From NCBI GenBank assembly GCA_036676475.1, contig JAKFCU010000098.1, forward strand, positions 62,001-126,000: a stretch of 64,000 nucleotides of DNA. Reading direction: 5' to 3'. The translations under genes were made by a program, and so were the position numbers. Origin of the DNA: LC029 sp036676475 (lineage in GTDB: Bacteria > Bacillota > Bacilli > Aneurinibacillales > RAOX-1). Below are positions 7,536-16,240 of this stretch, piece after piece. The notes below the pieces were generated by a model. It did no database searches. It saw only the letters and a program-made list of their open reading frames with translations, and was not told the DNA's origin. How positions within the stretch are numbered: position 1 is the stretch's first letter; each line of letters opens with the position of its first letter.

Positions 7536-9058
7536 CAAAGTCTAGGGCACTGCCATTGATGATTCAAGGAACAAGCTCAGATGCAGGGAAAAGTGTGTTG
7601 GTAACAGCCTTATGTCGCATTTTTGCCCAAATCGGTTACCGAACCGCTCCTTTTAAATCTCAGAATATGGCTCTTAATTCGTATATCACGTTAGATGGAA
7701 AAGAAATCGGTCGGGCGCAAGGGGTACAGGCGGAGGCGGCTGGAATCATCGCGACTACGGATATGAATCCGATCCTTATTAAACCTTCCCGGGATATGGA
7801 AGCCCAAATAGTCGTTCATGGCGAGCCCTATCAAAATATGAAGGCGATCGCCTATCGGTCGGAATTCTTTTCCCATGGCCTTCACCTGATCCAGGAAGCA
7901 TACGATCGGATTGCGGATCATTACGAACGGATTGTTATTGAGGGAGCGGGGAGTCCTGCGGAAATTAACTTAAATGATCGGGAGTTAGTGAATATGCGAG
8001 TGGCCCGGATGGCTCAGGCACCCGTGATTCTTGTGGCAGATATCGAGCGCGGTGGGGTATTTGCTAGTTTGGTTGGCACTCTACAATTGCTGGATCAGGA
8101 GGACCGGGATCGTGTGATCGGTGTCATCATCAATAAGTTTCGCGGTGATCTCTCCCTTTTACAGCCTGGTTTGGACTGGTTTGAGCAATACACGGGAAAA
8201 CCTATACTTGGGGTGGTTCCATTTATGGATGATCTCTATATTGATGCAGAAGATTCTCTCAGCTTAAAGCAATATTCTAGTCCATTAGAGGAGAAAGACC
8301 TTGATATTGCCGTCATTCAATATCCTAGAATTTCAAACTTTACGGATATCGATCCTTTTTTCGTCGAGTCCGATTGCCGGGTTCGGTTTGTGCGAGAGGC
8401 TGCTAAGCTGGGTCAACCGGATCTAATCATCCTGCCGGGAAGCAAAAATACAATTGAAGATTTGTTGTTTTTACGGGAACAAGGTTTAGATCAAAAAATT
8501 TCGGATATACATCAATCAGGACGAGCCTGGATGGTTGGCATCTGCGGAGGATACCAAATGATGGGGGGAGAAATTTCCGATCCGCATGGAGTAGAGTCTC
8601 CCAATCAAGAGATGAAAGGCTTAGGCTTTTTTCCGATAGAAACGACGCTGACACAAAGGAAAACGACGCAATATTCGGAAGGTGTTGTTTTTATAAACGG
8701 TAAAGATATCCCTATCCAAGGATACGAAATCCATATGGGACAGTCTGTGCATCATTTCAACGAACAGGGATTGATTCGTATGGAGGACCGTACCGATGGC
8801 AGTGTAGATTGGGATCAGCAAAGAATAGGAACCTATTACCATGGTATTTTTCACAATGATTTTTTCCGTAAGGAATTGCTTAACCTCATCCGTAGAACGA
8901 AAGGATTGGAACCACTAGAAGAACGTGTATCCTTTGTCCAGTTGCGAGAGCAAGCCTTTGATGTGCTGGCTGATCAGGTAAGAAAGCATGTACAGATCGA
9001 CCGCATTGAACAAATGATGAAACAATTCAAATGTAAAGGGGAAGAAGTGACAAAATGA
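7532..9058 (+). CDS. cbiP: cobyric acid synthase (adenosylcobyrinic acid a,c-diamide amidotransferase)
   Basis: The enzyme amidates four side chains of adenosylcobyrinate a,c-diamide using glutamine and ATP. The N-terminal dethiobiotin synthetase-like domain has MIQGTSSDAGKS and the cobyric acid synthase motif FKSQNMALNS. The C-terminal class I glutamine amidotransferase domain has the nucleophile Cys in VGICGGYQMMG and a later catalytic His in YYHGIFHN. The 508-residue length is typical. Overlaps of 4 bp on both sides show translational coupling. Confidence 0.95.
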   Translation: MTKSRALPLMIQGTSSDAGKSVLVTALCRIFAQIGYRTAPFKSQNMALNSYITLDGKEIGRAQGVQAEAAGIIATTDMNPILIKPSRDMEAQIVVHGEPYQNMKAIAYRSEFFSHGLHLIQEAYDRIADHYERIVIEGAGSPAEINLNDRELVNMRVARMAQAPVILVADIERGGVFASLVGTLQLLDQEDRDRVIGVIINKFRGDLSLLQPGLDWFEQYTGKPILGVVPFMDDLYIDAEDSLSLKQYSSPLEEKDLDIAVIQYPRISNFTDIDPFFVESDCRVRFVREAAKLGQPDLIILPGSKNTIEDLLFLREQGLDQKISDIHQSGRAWMVGICGGYQMMGGEISDPHGVESPNQEMKGLGFFPIETTLTQRKTTQYSEGVVFINGKDIPIQGYEIHMGQSVHHFNEQGLIRMEDRTDGSVDWDQQRIGTYYHGIFHNDFFRKELLNLIRRTKGLEPLEERVSFVQLREQAFDVLADQVRKHVQIDRIEQMMKQFKCKGEEVTK

Positions 9059-10095
9059 GAGAAGTAATAGAGAGAATTCATCCGTTGGACGAAGAAGCAG
9101 GCAAAAAGGCAGAGCGGCATATCGATCAATTGACCAAGCCTTTAGGAAGTCTAGGTAGACTAGAAGAATTAGCGGTTGACCTTGCCCGCATGACAGGAAA
9201 TCCATTTCCAAGCGTAACGCCTCCAGGTGTTCTCGTATTTGCAGGAGATCATGGGGTAGTCAAAGAAGGAGTATCTGCCTTTCCGCAAGAAGTAACGGCT
9301 CAAATGGTATTGAACTTCTTAAACGGGGGAGCAGCGATTAATGTGTTTTCGCGTCAGATTGGCGCTTTGCTCAAAGTGTATGATGTGGGTGTCGCTACAG
9401 ATCTTCCTTATGAAGGGTTAGAGTGTTGCAAGATTCGCTACGGAACGGCTAATTTTCTCCACGAAAATGCAATGACAAGAGAGGAAGCGGAAAAAAGTAT
9501 TTCGGTTGGAATGGAGGCCGCTAGGCAAATCATTGAGGAAGGAGTCAAATTGATTATCATAGGAGAAATGGGCATTGGAAACACGACTTCCAGTAGTGCT
9601 ATTCTCGCTGCTTTAACTGGAGATGAGATAGAATGGCTGGTAGGGAAGGGAAGCGGTGTGAATGAGCAAGGGATCAATCTGAAAAAGCAGATTATCCTCA
9701 AGGGATTGGAGGTAAGAAAGCCAAATGGCCAAGACCCTCTAGACGTGTTGTCGAAAGTGGGGGGATTGGAAATCGGGGCGATGGCTGGAGCGGTGCTTGG
9801 AGCGGCGGCAATGCGAATTCCGGTTTTAGTGGACGGGTTCATTTCTACGGTTGCTGCTTTATTGGCTACTCGAATCGAACCGAAGGCGGCGAATTATCTC
9901 ATTGTTTCTCATCAATCCCAGGAACCCGGACATATCCATGTCCTGCGTGCCCTAAATAAGATGCCGTTGATTGATTTACAGATGCGTTTAGGTGAAGGCA
10001 GCGGGGCAGCTCTCGCTTTTCCAATTGTAGAGTCTGCTACGCGTATGATTCGGGAGATGGCTACTTTTGATTCGGCAGGGGTTTCGAATATATAG
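9055..10095 (+). CDS. cobT: nicotinate-nucleotide:dimethylbenzimidazole phosphoribosyltransferase
   Basis: CobT makes alpha-ribazole phosphate from the lower-ligand base and nicotinate mononucleotide. Motifs are LTKPLGSLGRLE near the N-terminus, FAGDHGVVKEGVSAFPQEVT, IGEMGIGNTTSS and the C-terminal LGEGSGAALAFP containing the catalytic Glu. The protein has 346 residues. Its ATG overlaps the cbiP stop, and it is the last gene before the operon terminator. The lower-ligand base must be made elsewhere or taken up, since no bluB-like gene lies here. Confidence 0.95.
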   Translation: MREVIERIHPLDEEAGKKAERHIDQLTKPLGSLGRLEELAVDLARMTGNPFPSVTPPGVLVFAGDHGVVKEGVSAFPQEVTAQMVLNFLNGGAAINVFSRQIGALLKVYDVGVATDLPYEGLECCKIRYGTANFLHENAMTREEAEKSISVGMEAARQIIEEGVKLIIIGEMGIGNTTSSSAILAALTGDEIEWLVGKGSGVNEQGINLKKQIILKGLEVRKPNGQDPLDVLSKVGGLEIGAMAGAVLGAAAMRIPVLVDGFISTVAALLATRIEPKAANYLIVSHQSQEPGHIHVLRALNKMPLIDLQMRLGEGSGAALAFPIVESATRMIREMATFDSAGVSNI

Positions 10096-10107
10096 AAGAA
10101 ACGGAGA

Positions 10108-10150
10108 AAAGGCCCAGGTAGATAGATTTAACCTTAGGGCCTTTGTTTTA
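10108..10150 (+). terminator. terminator of the cob operon
   Basis: AAAGGCCC at 10108-10115 pairs with GGGCCTTT at 10137-10144, followed by a TG/T-rich tail. Confidence 0.75.
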
Positions 10151-10177
10151 TACTCTTATTTGTAATGATTCTTCCAA

Positions 10178-10282
10178 TGTGAGGTGAACCCCGATTAACG
10201 TGACCTGGATTACATTTAACGTGAGTTAATTCATATTTCCCGTGACCTAATTTCAATTTCCCGTGAGTAGACCCTATGAAGT
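10178..10282 (+). repeat. five 21-bp-phased (C/T)GTGA repeats
   Basis: A [CT]GTGA core starts at 10178, 10199, 10220, 10241 and 10262, exactly every 21 bp. The inner units resemble CGTGAsyTrATT followed by ATTT and CC or AA. The first and last units are more divergent. There is no gene here. The regular two-helical-turn spacing suggests a row of binding sites on one face of DNA, for example a relic transposon end (IS21- or Tn7-like ends carry such arrays) or an operator array. No transposase lies nearby. Confidence 0.7.
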
Positions 10283-10330
10283 CGATAAGGATGGTTATTT
10301 TGGGAGCATATACATCCTTATGCGGTAATT

Positions 10331-10369
10331 AAAAATCCGTGTCATCATCATAAACGACAAGGATTTTTT
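10331..10369 (+). terminator. terminator-like hairpin
   Basis: AAAAATCC at 10331-10338 pairs with GGATTTTTT at 10361-10369. It lies in the repeat-rich intergenic stretch with no obvious gene before it. Confidence 0.4.
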
Positions 10370-10375
10370 GCTCTC

Positions 10376-10468
10376 AGAAAGTATTATATGCATAAGGCTA
10401 CGCCAGTAGCTTTCTTATACTTATCGGTCAAGTATTATATGCATAAGGCTATGCCAGTAGCTTTCTTA
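10376..10468 (+). repeat. two tandem copies of a dispersed 42-bp intergenic repeat
   Basis: Copies at 10376-10417 and 10427-10468 share the core GTATTATATGCATAAGGCT and end in CAGTAGCTTTCTTA. They are separated by TACTTATCG. Each copy can form GCTAC-GCCA-GTAGC, flanked by AAGTAT and ATACTT arms. The same element recurs at 46430, 47013, 47063, 50281, 50320 and, inverted and shortened, at 56930. All copies are intergenic. Confidence 0.85.
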
Positions 10469-10492
10469 GAGGAATTATATGGTGTATGAAGC

Positions 10493-10675
10493 TTAACTGT
10501 AAGTCTCCGCATTTTGGATAGCATGCTCCCAGCTTGGAAAGTAAAACAGCGCACTTCTCATGAGATCGGGGTGTGATTGTTTTACTTTCTTTTTATTTAA
10601 TGCTTCACCGTTCTCTTGCAAATTTTTAATACTGGACAATACTTCATCTGCACTCATTTTAAGTTCCAAAATCAA
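10493..10675 (-). CDS. small protein resembling a homing-endonuclease-associated repeat
   Basis: This small protein has about 60 residues. It carries a pattern of two helices ending in SALFYFPSWEHAIQNAE, which resembles the W..A...AG signature of homing-endonuclease-associated repeats. The likely starts are TTG codons at or just inside the 5' end, preceded by AAGGAGAG. An ATG six codons further in would have an overly long spacer. It stands alone between the hairpin repeats and the CorC-like gene. It may be a solo regulatory or vestigial module. The function is unknown. Confidence 0.45.
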   Translation of the reverse strand: MILELKMSADEVLSSIKNLQENGEALNKKKVKQSHPDLMRSALFYFPSWEHAIQNAETYS

Positions 10676-10799
10676 TCTCTCCTTTTCAATCAGGTTAGTA
10701 TTATTGTCGACCTAATCTTGTTAATTTAGTCTGAAATTACCGGGAAATCTCCTTTATCATATACTTGCTCCATAAAATGTAAAGATGGTATTAGAAAAC

Positions 10800-10833
10800 A
10801 AGGAAACCACCCCAACATGGCTGGAGTGGTTTG
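10800..10833 (-). terminator. terminator of the CorC/HlyC gene
   Basis: Read on the minus strand, AAACCAC and GTGGTTT arms around CAGCCATGTTGG are followed by a T-rich stretch (TTTCCTTGTTTTC). Confidence 0.7.
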
Positions 10834-10836
10834 GCA

Positions 10837-12153
10837 CTAATCAATGATTTGTAATTGATTTTTTGATACCTTAATTTTCGTAATTCGTTTTTCATCCGCT
10901 TCTTCAATCGTAAACAAATAACCTTTAAATTCGATGGTTTGGAGTCTTTCCTGCACGTTAGGTATATTACCAATTTGACCAATGAGAAAACCGCTCAAAG
11001 TATCATATATTTCCGTTGGAAATTCAACGTTAATCAATTTTTCTACATCATGTAAATTTAAGGTACCATCCATTAAAAAGGTACTTTCATCTATTTGTAT
11101 GACCTCAGTATCCTCCTCATCATGTTCATCAAAAATATTTCCTACAATTTCCTCAAGTAGGTCTTCAATCGTGACGATACCAGCCGTACCCCCGTATTCG
11201 TCTATGACAATTGCCATGTGAACTTTGTTTTTCTGAAGGTCGTGGAATAAGTCATCCGCTATTCTGGATGTGGGAACGAAATAAGGGAGTCTTATAATAT
11301 CTTTTAAGATGAAGTCTTCTTCGAACCCTTTCTCGATATATTGCAGCAAATCTTTCACATGGAGAATGCCAATAATATTGTCTATATTGTCATGGTATAC
11401 GGGGTATCTTGAATATTTTTCAAGGTTAATCGTTTGAATGACTTCTCTAAAGGTATAGTCCACTGGAATGGCAAAAATATTGGTTCGATGGGTCATTATA
11501 TCGGATACCGTTTTATTGTCAAACTCGAAAATATTATTGATCATCATTTTCTCGGTATCTTGAATCGTACCTCTTTCTTCTCCTACATCAACCATCATCC
11601 GGATTTCTTCCTCTGTTACTTGATCGTCATTGGCATTGGGATCTACTCCAAATAGCCTAACTAAGAAGTTTGTAGAATAGGTTAACAATTTTACAAACGG
11701 CGACGTTACTTTAGATAGCACGGTCAATGGTCCTACCACAATCATGGCGATGGGCTCCGCTTTCTGCATGGCAATCCTTTTGGGAACAAGCTCGCCTAGT
11801 ACAAGCGTAAAATAAGAGAGCACCAAAGTAATGAATATGACCGACATGCTTTCGAGCCATTGCTGTGATATAGGGACTCCCATGCTAGAGAGGAAAAGAG
11901 CCAATCTGCCGGCGAAACTCTCGGCAGCGAAGGCACTTGCTAAAAAGCCGGCGAGTGTAATACCGATTTGAATGGTCGCTAAAAATCGACTAGGCTCGCC
12001 TAAAAGGTTTTGCAGCATTTTCGATTTTTTGTCACCTGCTTCTGCCATCACTTTTACCTTATTATCGTTTAAAGAAATCAATGCGATCTCTGAAGCGGCA
12101 AAAAAGGCATTAAGGATAATAAGCAAGGCGAGAATGAAAATTTCAGTATACAA
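10837..12153 (-). CDS. hemolysin-related/CorC family membrane protein with CBS domains
   Basis: This 438-residue protein has three parts in order: an N-terminal DUF21 (CNNM) membrane domain with NAFFAASEIALISL and four hydrophobic segments, a pair of CBS domains at about residues 205-330 (MTHRTNIFAIPVD; DEYGGTAGIVTIEDLLEE), and a C-terminal CorC_HlyC domain. Relatives act in Mg2+ or other divalent metal efflux and homeostasis at the plasma membrane. It is transcribed alone, divergently from spo0M. Whether the substrate is Mg2+ or another ion cannot be told here. Confidence 0.88.
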   Translation of the reverse strand: MYTEIFILALLIILNAFFAASEIALISLNDNKVKVMAEAGDKKSKMLQNLLGEPSRFLATIQIGITLAGFLASAFAAESFAGRLALFLSSMGVPISQQWLESMSVIFITLVLSYFTLVLGELVPKRIAMQKAEPIAMIVVGPLTVLSKVTSPFVKLLTYSTNFLVRLFGVDPNANDDQVTEEEIRMMVDVGEERGTIQDTEKMMINNIFEFDNKTVSDIMTHRTNIFAIPVDYTFREVIQTINLEKYSRYPVYHDNIDNIIGILHVKDLLQYIEKGFEEDFILKDIIRLPYFVPTSRIADDLFHDLQKNKVHMAIVIDEYGGTAGIVTIEDLLEEIVGNIFDEHDEEDTEVIQIDESTFLMDGTLNLHDVEKLINVEFPTEIYDTLSGFLIGQIGNIPNVQERLQTIEFKGYLFTIEEADEKRITKIKVSKNQLQIID

Positions 12154-12360
12154 TCTTATTTCCTCCGATAAGGTTTATAAGGTCTAGGGTAGGGGGTATT
12201 TCCCCTTACATTTCCTGCCTTTATTTGTTGTATACATATTATACATGAAAAACAGCTGAGATAATATTAGGCTAGGTTTTTTGCTTCTATATTATTGCCT
12301 TTTTACCATTAACTTATAGTAGTTGTGGTCAATGAGGTTGAAGCGAATGTTCACCGGACG

Positions 12361-12388
12361 AGGAATAGGAGCAGGCTTGAAAAAGAAT
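12361..12388 (+). promoter_or_regulatory. possible sigma-H-type promoter upstream of spo0M
   Basis: AGGAATA at 12361-12367 and AAAGAAT at 12382-12388 resemble the sigma-H elements AGGAwww and RnnGAAT, but the 14-bp spacer is a little long. B. subtilis spo0M is sigma-H dependent, so the placement is reasonable. Otherwise the 12154-12466 stretch contains no gene that I can support. Confidence 0.35.
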
Positions 12389-12466
12389 GAAACCATAGGG
12401 CACGGCATTCCGTAGAATGGGTTGAGCATGATCCATTAAGTGAATAAGAAAGGGTTGATAGGTTAC

Positions 12467-13405
12467 ATGTTGAAAAAATTCATGGCAAAATTAGGGGTAG
12501 GATCCGCCAGGGTGGATTTGGTACTGAGAAAACAAGAAGTTTCCTTGGGTGAAGTCATCGAAGGTGAATTTCTAGTAGAAGGCGGGAAAGTTGAGCAAAA
12601 AATAAACCATGTGAGTGTAGATCTAAATCTAAAAATTCGGGTAAAGAGCCAAGATTTTACGAAGACCATTTCTTCGATACCTGTCACTTCTTCTTTTACG
12701 ATTCATCCAAACGAAAAGAAGATCTTACCGTTTACATATCAGTTACCGTTAAACTTACCCATATCCCGTGTGGGGATGTCTTATCATTTTGCGACTCGGT
12801 TAGATATTGCGGCTGGTGTAGATAACTTGGATCATGATCATATTCAAGTGATACCACCACAAAGATTTATGAATATTATCCAGGCACTTGAGGCTTCAGG
12901 CTTTCGAGAAAAGATGGATTCTGGTAAATTTAATGGTTACAGCCAAGAATTTGAGTTCTTCCCAACCACGGTCTTCAGGGATCGAATCAAGGAAGTGGAG
13001 TTTGAAGCAGCAATTGAGGAGCAGGGCATTCGATTGTTGCTAGAAGTGGATATGGCCAGCCTGCCATTTGGTCTCGGAGAAAAGGAGTTAAAGCGAGAAG
13101 TTTTCTACGATAATGAGTTACTGAAGGATGTCCAGTCTTTATCGGTAGCTCTTCAAGAAACGATAGAGGAAATGCTTCAAAACCCTCAAGCGCATCCGGC
13201 ATCAAGGTATTCTCGTGGACACGGACACCATGGTCATCATGGAAGTGGTTTAGCTGGCGCAATGGGAGGCTTTGCGGCAGGTATGCTGGGTGGTATGATG
13301 CTTGAGGATTTATTAGGTGGAGATGAGGAGATGGAAACTGCTGCTGAAGAAGGTGATGATGAAGGCGGTTTTGATTTCTTTGACGGTGGCGATGATGAGT
13401 TATAA
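12467..13405 (+). CDS. spo0M: sporulation-control protein Spo0M
   Basis: Spo0M is an arrestin-like cytosolic protein that influences early sporulation and cell shape. The N-terminus (KKFMAKLGVGSARVDLVL) and the two beta-sandwich halves match the family. After about residue 245 there is a His/Gly-rich stretch (GHGHHGHHGSG) and a Gly/Asp/Glu-rich tail, as in other Spo0M proteins from this group. A GTG at 12440 is in frame but lacks a binding site. The ATG at 12467 places the family N-terminus correctly. Confidence 0.9.
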   Translation: MLKKFMAKLGVGSARVDLVLRKQEVSLGEVIEGEFLVEGGKVEQKINHVSVDLNLKIRVKSQDFTKTISSIPVTSSFTIHPNEKKILPFTYQLPLNLPISRVGMSYHFATRLDIAAGVDNLDHDHIQVIPPQRFMNIIQALEASGFREKMDSGKFNGYSQEFEFFPTTVFRDRIKEVEFEAAIEEQGIRLLLEVDMASLPFGLGEKELKREVFYDNELLKDVQSLSVALQETIEEMLQNPQAHPASRYSRGHGHHGHHGSGLAGAMGGFAAGMLGGMMLEDLLGGDEEMETAAEEGDDEGGFDFFDGGDDEL

Positions 13406-13517
13406 TTAATTGTTGATAAGGGATATCTAAAGAAAGAATTTTGGTCAAGCCCAAATCAATAATTTCAATCTGAATTTGGGAAAATAGTTTGAAACAGTTA
13501 TTTTTCAGGAGGAAAAA

Positions 13518-13791
13518 ATGGAACCAGATCCGCAACGAGAGAATTTGTTTGAATTAATAAAGAAAGGAAACAAATCTTCAGCGATTGCGATGGTCGGTAA
13601 CACGGTTATCGCAGTAGCCAAAGGTATGGCTGCTGCGATAAGCGGAAGTGGTGCCATGTTTGCTTCTGCCATGCATTCCTTGGCTGATTAAATTGATTGC
13701 CGACCCTGACATCACCGATGTCGTATTGGGAATTATTGAGGACAACGGGGTAACGGATTGGACACCAGAGAGCTTGAATGAATTTGGATAA
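13518..13791 (+). pseudogene. remnant of a cation diffusion facilitator (CDF) transporter
   Basis: After a perfect AGGAGG site, 57 codons read as the start of a CDF transporter (AMVGNTVIAVAKG, GSGAMFASAMHSLAD) and then stop at 13689-13691, where the first membrane segment should continue. A shifted frame then gives about 33 codons beginning KLIADPDITDVVLGII, possibly the tail of the same or another gene. Most of the transporter core is missing, so this is a deletion pseudogene. Confidence 0.75.
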
Positions 13792-13808
13792 CGGATAGGT
13801 TGTACAAG

Positions 13809-13851
13809 AGCCGATTTTTTCTTGATGATCCAAGAGAAAATCGGCTGTTTT
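13809..13851 (+). terminator. rho-independent terminator
   Basis: AGCCGATTTT and AAAATCGGCT form a long stem at 13809-13846, followed by GTTTTG. It probably served the decayed CDF gene. Confidence 0.75.
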
Positions 13852-13898
13852 GGGTTATCTTGCTATCCAACGATTGCCCAATTAATCATTAAAATAGG

Positions 13899-14237
13899 TT
13901 AAATCTTTGATTCAAATAAATCTTCAATATCTTTATTTTTCATTCGAATACACCCATGGCTAACATATTTACCGATTAATCCTGGTTTATTTGTCCTATG
14001 AATTCCATATATGCCTCAAGGAACATTAAGTTCCATCCATCTTGAACCAAATCCTTTTCCCCAATTCCTCGATTTGTTCACAACTCTAAAAAAGCCTATA
14101 GGTGTTGGGGTGTCCCTTGAACCTGGGGCTACGGGGTATGTTTTAATCATCCTTCCATCTTCTCTAAGTTCAAGCTTTCGGTGCCATAAATTGATGATAA
14201 TTTGCGATTGAGGTTGTATCATGAATGAGAAGGCCAA
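13899..14237 (-). pseudogene. L,D-transpeptidase (YkuD) with in-frame stop
   Basis: The N-terminal part reads as a YkuD domain (LELREDGRMIKTYPVAPGS, TPIGFFRVVNK, RWMELNVP). A TGA at the next codon takes the place of the usual Trp, and the same frame continues GIYGIHRTNKPG and then YVSHGCIRMKNKDIEDLF, which holds the catalytic His and Cys. It stops again early at 13899. The nonsense codon separates the substrate-binding half from the active-site half, and the C-terminus is shortened, so the gene is probably inactive. Confidence 0.8.
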
Positions 14238-14313
14238 TTTAAAGCTTTTTCTCGTCCTTGGAATTGCGATGTCCTTGCACTTTTGAATTCGGTTTAAATA
14301 TAAGATTGATATA

Positions 14314-14341
14314 TTGACTTTTTATTAATAATAATTATAAT
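14314..14341 (+). promoter_or_regulatory. sigma-A promoter with PerR-like operator
   Basis: TTGACT at 14314-14319 and TATAAT at 14336-14341 are spaced by 16 bp. The 15-mer at 14326-14340 matches the Bacillus PerR box TTATAATnATTATAA at every defined position but one and overlaps the -10 element. A second AT-rich palindrome resembling a Fur/PerR site lies at about 14343-14362. Peroxide-responsive derepression of the peroxiredoxin unit is inferred. Confidence 0.7.
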
Positions 14342-14387
14342 TAGATAATGTAATCATTATTATTAGAAACTGAGAGGGGATAATAAA

Positions 14388-14918
14388 ATGAGCTTAGTAG
14401 GAAAAAAAGCGCCACATTTTGAAATGGAAACGGCATTAGGAAATGGAATAGATTTCGGTAAGGTATCTCTAGAGGATTACAAAGGCAAGTATTTGATATT
14501 CTTCTTCTATCCATTAGATTTCACATTTGTTTGTCCTACAGAAATCACTGCGTTGAGCAGTGCAGTTGCTGAATTCGCTGATCTTGATACTGAGATCCTC
14601 GGTGTTTCCACTGACTCTAAGTTCTCTCACCGTGCTTGGGTCGCTACTCCACAGGATCAAAACGGATTAGGGGGATTGAACTTCCCGTTAGCAGCAGACT
14701 ATACCAAAGAGGTAGCTCAAGCCTATGAGGTTCTCAATGATCAAGGCATCGCACAGCGTGGTCTATTCGTCATCGATCCAGAAGGAGTCGTTCAGTATCA
14801 AGTCATCACTCCTGATAGTGTAGGCCGCAGTGTAGACGAAACACTACGTGTACTTCAAGCGATCCAATCAGGTGGATTGTGCCCAGCAAACTGGAAACCT
14901 GGTCAAAAGACTCTGTAA
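14388..14918 (+). CDS. 2-Cys peroxiredoxin (AhpC/TSA family)
   Basis: This cytosolic thiol peroxidase reduces H2O2 and organic hydroperoxides. The peroxidatic Cys is in FTFVCPTEITAL and the resolving Cys in GGLCPANWKPG, as in typical AhpC/Prx1 enzymes. The length is 176 residues and GAGAGGGG precedes the ATG. The gene lies 33 bp before a disulfide reductase fusion that is its likely electron donor. A PerR-like site covers the promoter. Confidence 0.92.
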   Translation: MSLVGKKAPHFEMETALGNGIDFGKVSLEDYKGKYLIFFFYPLDFTFVCPTEITALSSAVAEFADLDTEILGVSTDSKFSHRAWVATPQDQNGLGGLNFPLAADYTKEVAQAYEVLNDQGIAQRGLFVIDPEGVVQYQVITPDSVGRSVDETLRVLQAIQSGGLCPANWKPGQKTL

Positions 14919-14951
14919 TCCCAGCTTAAATAAAAACATGGGGGTGGAATC

Positions 14952-16232
14952 ATGGAAGTGATTGTTTATTCAAGCACAGGTTGTCCGAAATGTATCGAAG
15001 TGAAAGAGCAGCTAAAACAGTGGGGGATCTCCTATGAGGAACGCAATGTGTCGGAGAATGGAGTCTATTTTCAGGAGCTTCAAGCCCGTCGTATTTTCGG
15101 AACACCCGCCACGTTTATAAATGGTAAGCCTGTACTAGGCTTTCAGCCTAAAAAACTACAAGAGCGTCTTGGGTTAACGGATCAAGCAGTCCAAGCACAG
15201 AAATCAGCCACCTTAGCATCTCGTGAGGAAAACAATAAGGAGGATATAAAAGTATTACCTTCCTTATTTACATCCATTCAACCGAGTACGTTAGATCAGG
15301 TGTATGACCTTGTGATTATTGGAGGAGGTCCAGCAGGTTCATCGGCTGCCGTCTATGCATCTCGTGCGAAGTTAAACACACTTCTTCTTGATAAATCACC
15401 CCAAGCTGGTACTTTGGCAATCACCCACAAGATAGCAAATTATCCAGGTGTATTGGGTGAAATTACAGGGCTTGAGCTAGTTGAAACAATGCAAAAACAG
15501 GCTCAATCCTTTGGAACTACACTCGTTCAGAGTCAGGTGCTTTCCGTCCAATTGGAAAGGGAGATAAAAGAGATTGTCTTGCCTGAAGGAATCGTAAAAG
15601 CTAAATCGGTGTTTATTGCAGTAGGATCTCGCGCCTCAGGTAATAAACTTCCAGGTGAAGAGGAATTCACCGGTCGAGGCGTCAGTTATTGCTCTACTTG
15701 TGACGCTGCCTTCTTCCAAGATCGTGAAGTGATCGTCGTTGGCGATAACGAAGAAGCGATTCATGAAACGAAGGCACTGGCTAAGTTTTGCAAACAGGTT
15801 CATGTATTTGTGCCTAGCGGCAAAATCAAAGGAAGTTCTTCAGTTGAAGAGATCGAACACCTTTCTAACGTTACCATTTACCCCCGTTATCGCATTAAGG
15901 AAATTATAGGCGATGATTACGTAAACAAAGTGAAGATTACGAATGAACGTAAAGAAGAAGATACATGGTCGATTGATGGGGTGTTTTTATACCTGAGTGG
16001 GATGAAGCCGGGAACTGATTTCCTTGGAACCCAAGTCAAGCGCGATGCAGAAGGATATGTATCTGTAAACGAAGCCCTGGAAACCAGTGTACCGGGTGTT
16101 TATGCTGGCGGAGATGCACGTAAGACTCTTGTGAAGCAAGCCGTGCTTGCTGCTGCAGATGGGTGCCTAGTTGCCTTAGAGGCAGAAAAATTTGTTTTCG
16201 GTCGTAAAACGCTTCGTCCACAATATAGTTAA
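14952..16232 (+). CDS. glutaredoxin-thioredoxin reductase fusion, AhpF-like reductase
   Basis: This 426-residue flavoprotein fuses an N-terminal glutaredoxin-like domain (CPKC at 11-14, TPATFINGKP at 51-60) to a thioredoxin reductase domain (FAD motif GGGPAG at 124-129, redox pair CSTC at 247-250, GGDAR near the C-terminus). It probably passes electrons from NAD(P)H through FAD and CSTC to CPKC and on to the peroxiredoxin encoded just upstream, a layout equivalent to AhpF. The usual NADPH Rossmann motif is altered to VGDNEEA at about 263-269. An S-rich linker at about 80-110 joins the domains. Confidence 0.85.
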   Translation: MEVIVYSSTGCPKCIEVKEQLKQWGISYEERNVSENGVYFQELQARRIFGTPATFINGKPVLGFQPKKLQERLGLTDQAVQAQKSATLASREENNKEDIKVLPSLFTSIQPSTLDQVYDLVIIGGGPAGSSAAVYASRAKLNTLLLDKSPQAGTLAITHKIANYPGVLGEITGLELVETMQKQAQSFGTTLVQSQVLSVQLEREIKEIVLPEGIVKAKSVFIAVGSRASGNKLPGEEEFTGRGVSYCSTCDAAFFQDREVIVVGDNEEAIHETKALAKFCKQVHVFVPSGKIKGSSSVEEIEHLSNVTIYPRYRIKEIIGDDYVNKVKITNERKEEDTWSIDGVFLYLSGMKPGTDFLGTQVKRDAEGYVSVNEALETSVPGVYAGGDARKTLVKQAVLAAADGCLVALEAEKFVFGRKTLRPQYS

Positions 16233-16240
16233 AGCACATC

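Noticed and set aside
10376..10468. CRISPR array
   Set aside because: Only two units occur in tandem, with a short constant linker instead of unique spacers, and there are no cas genes.
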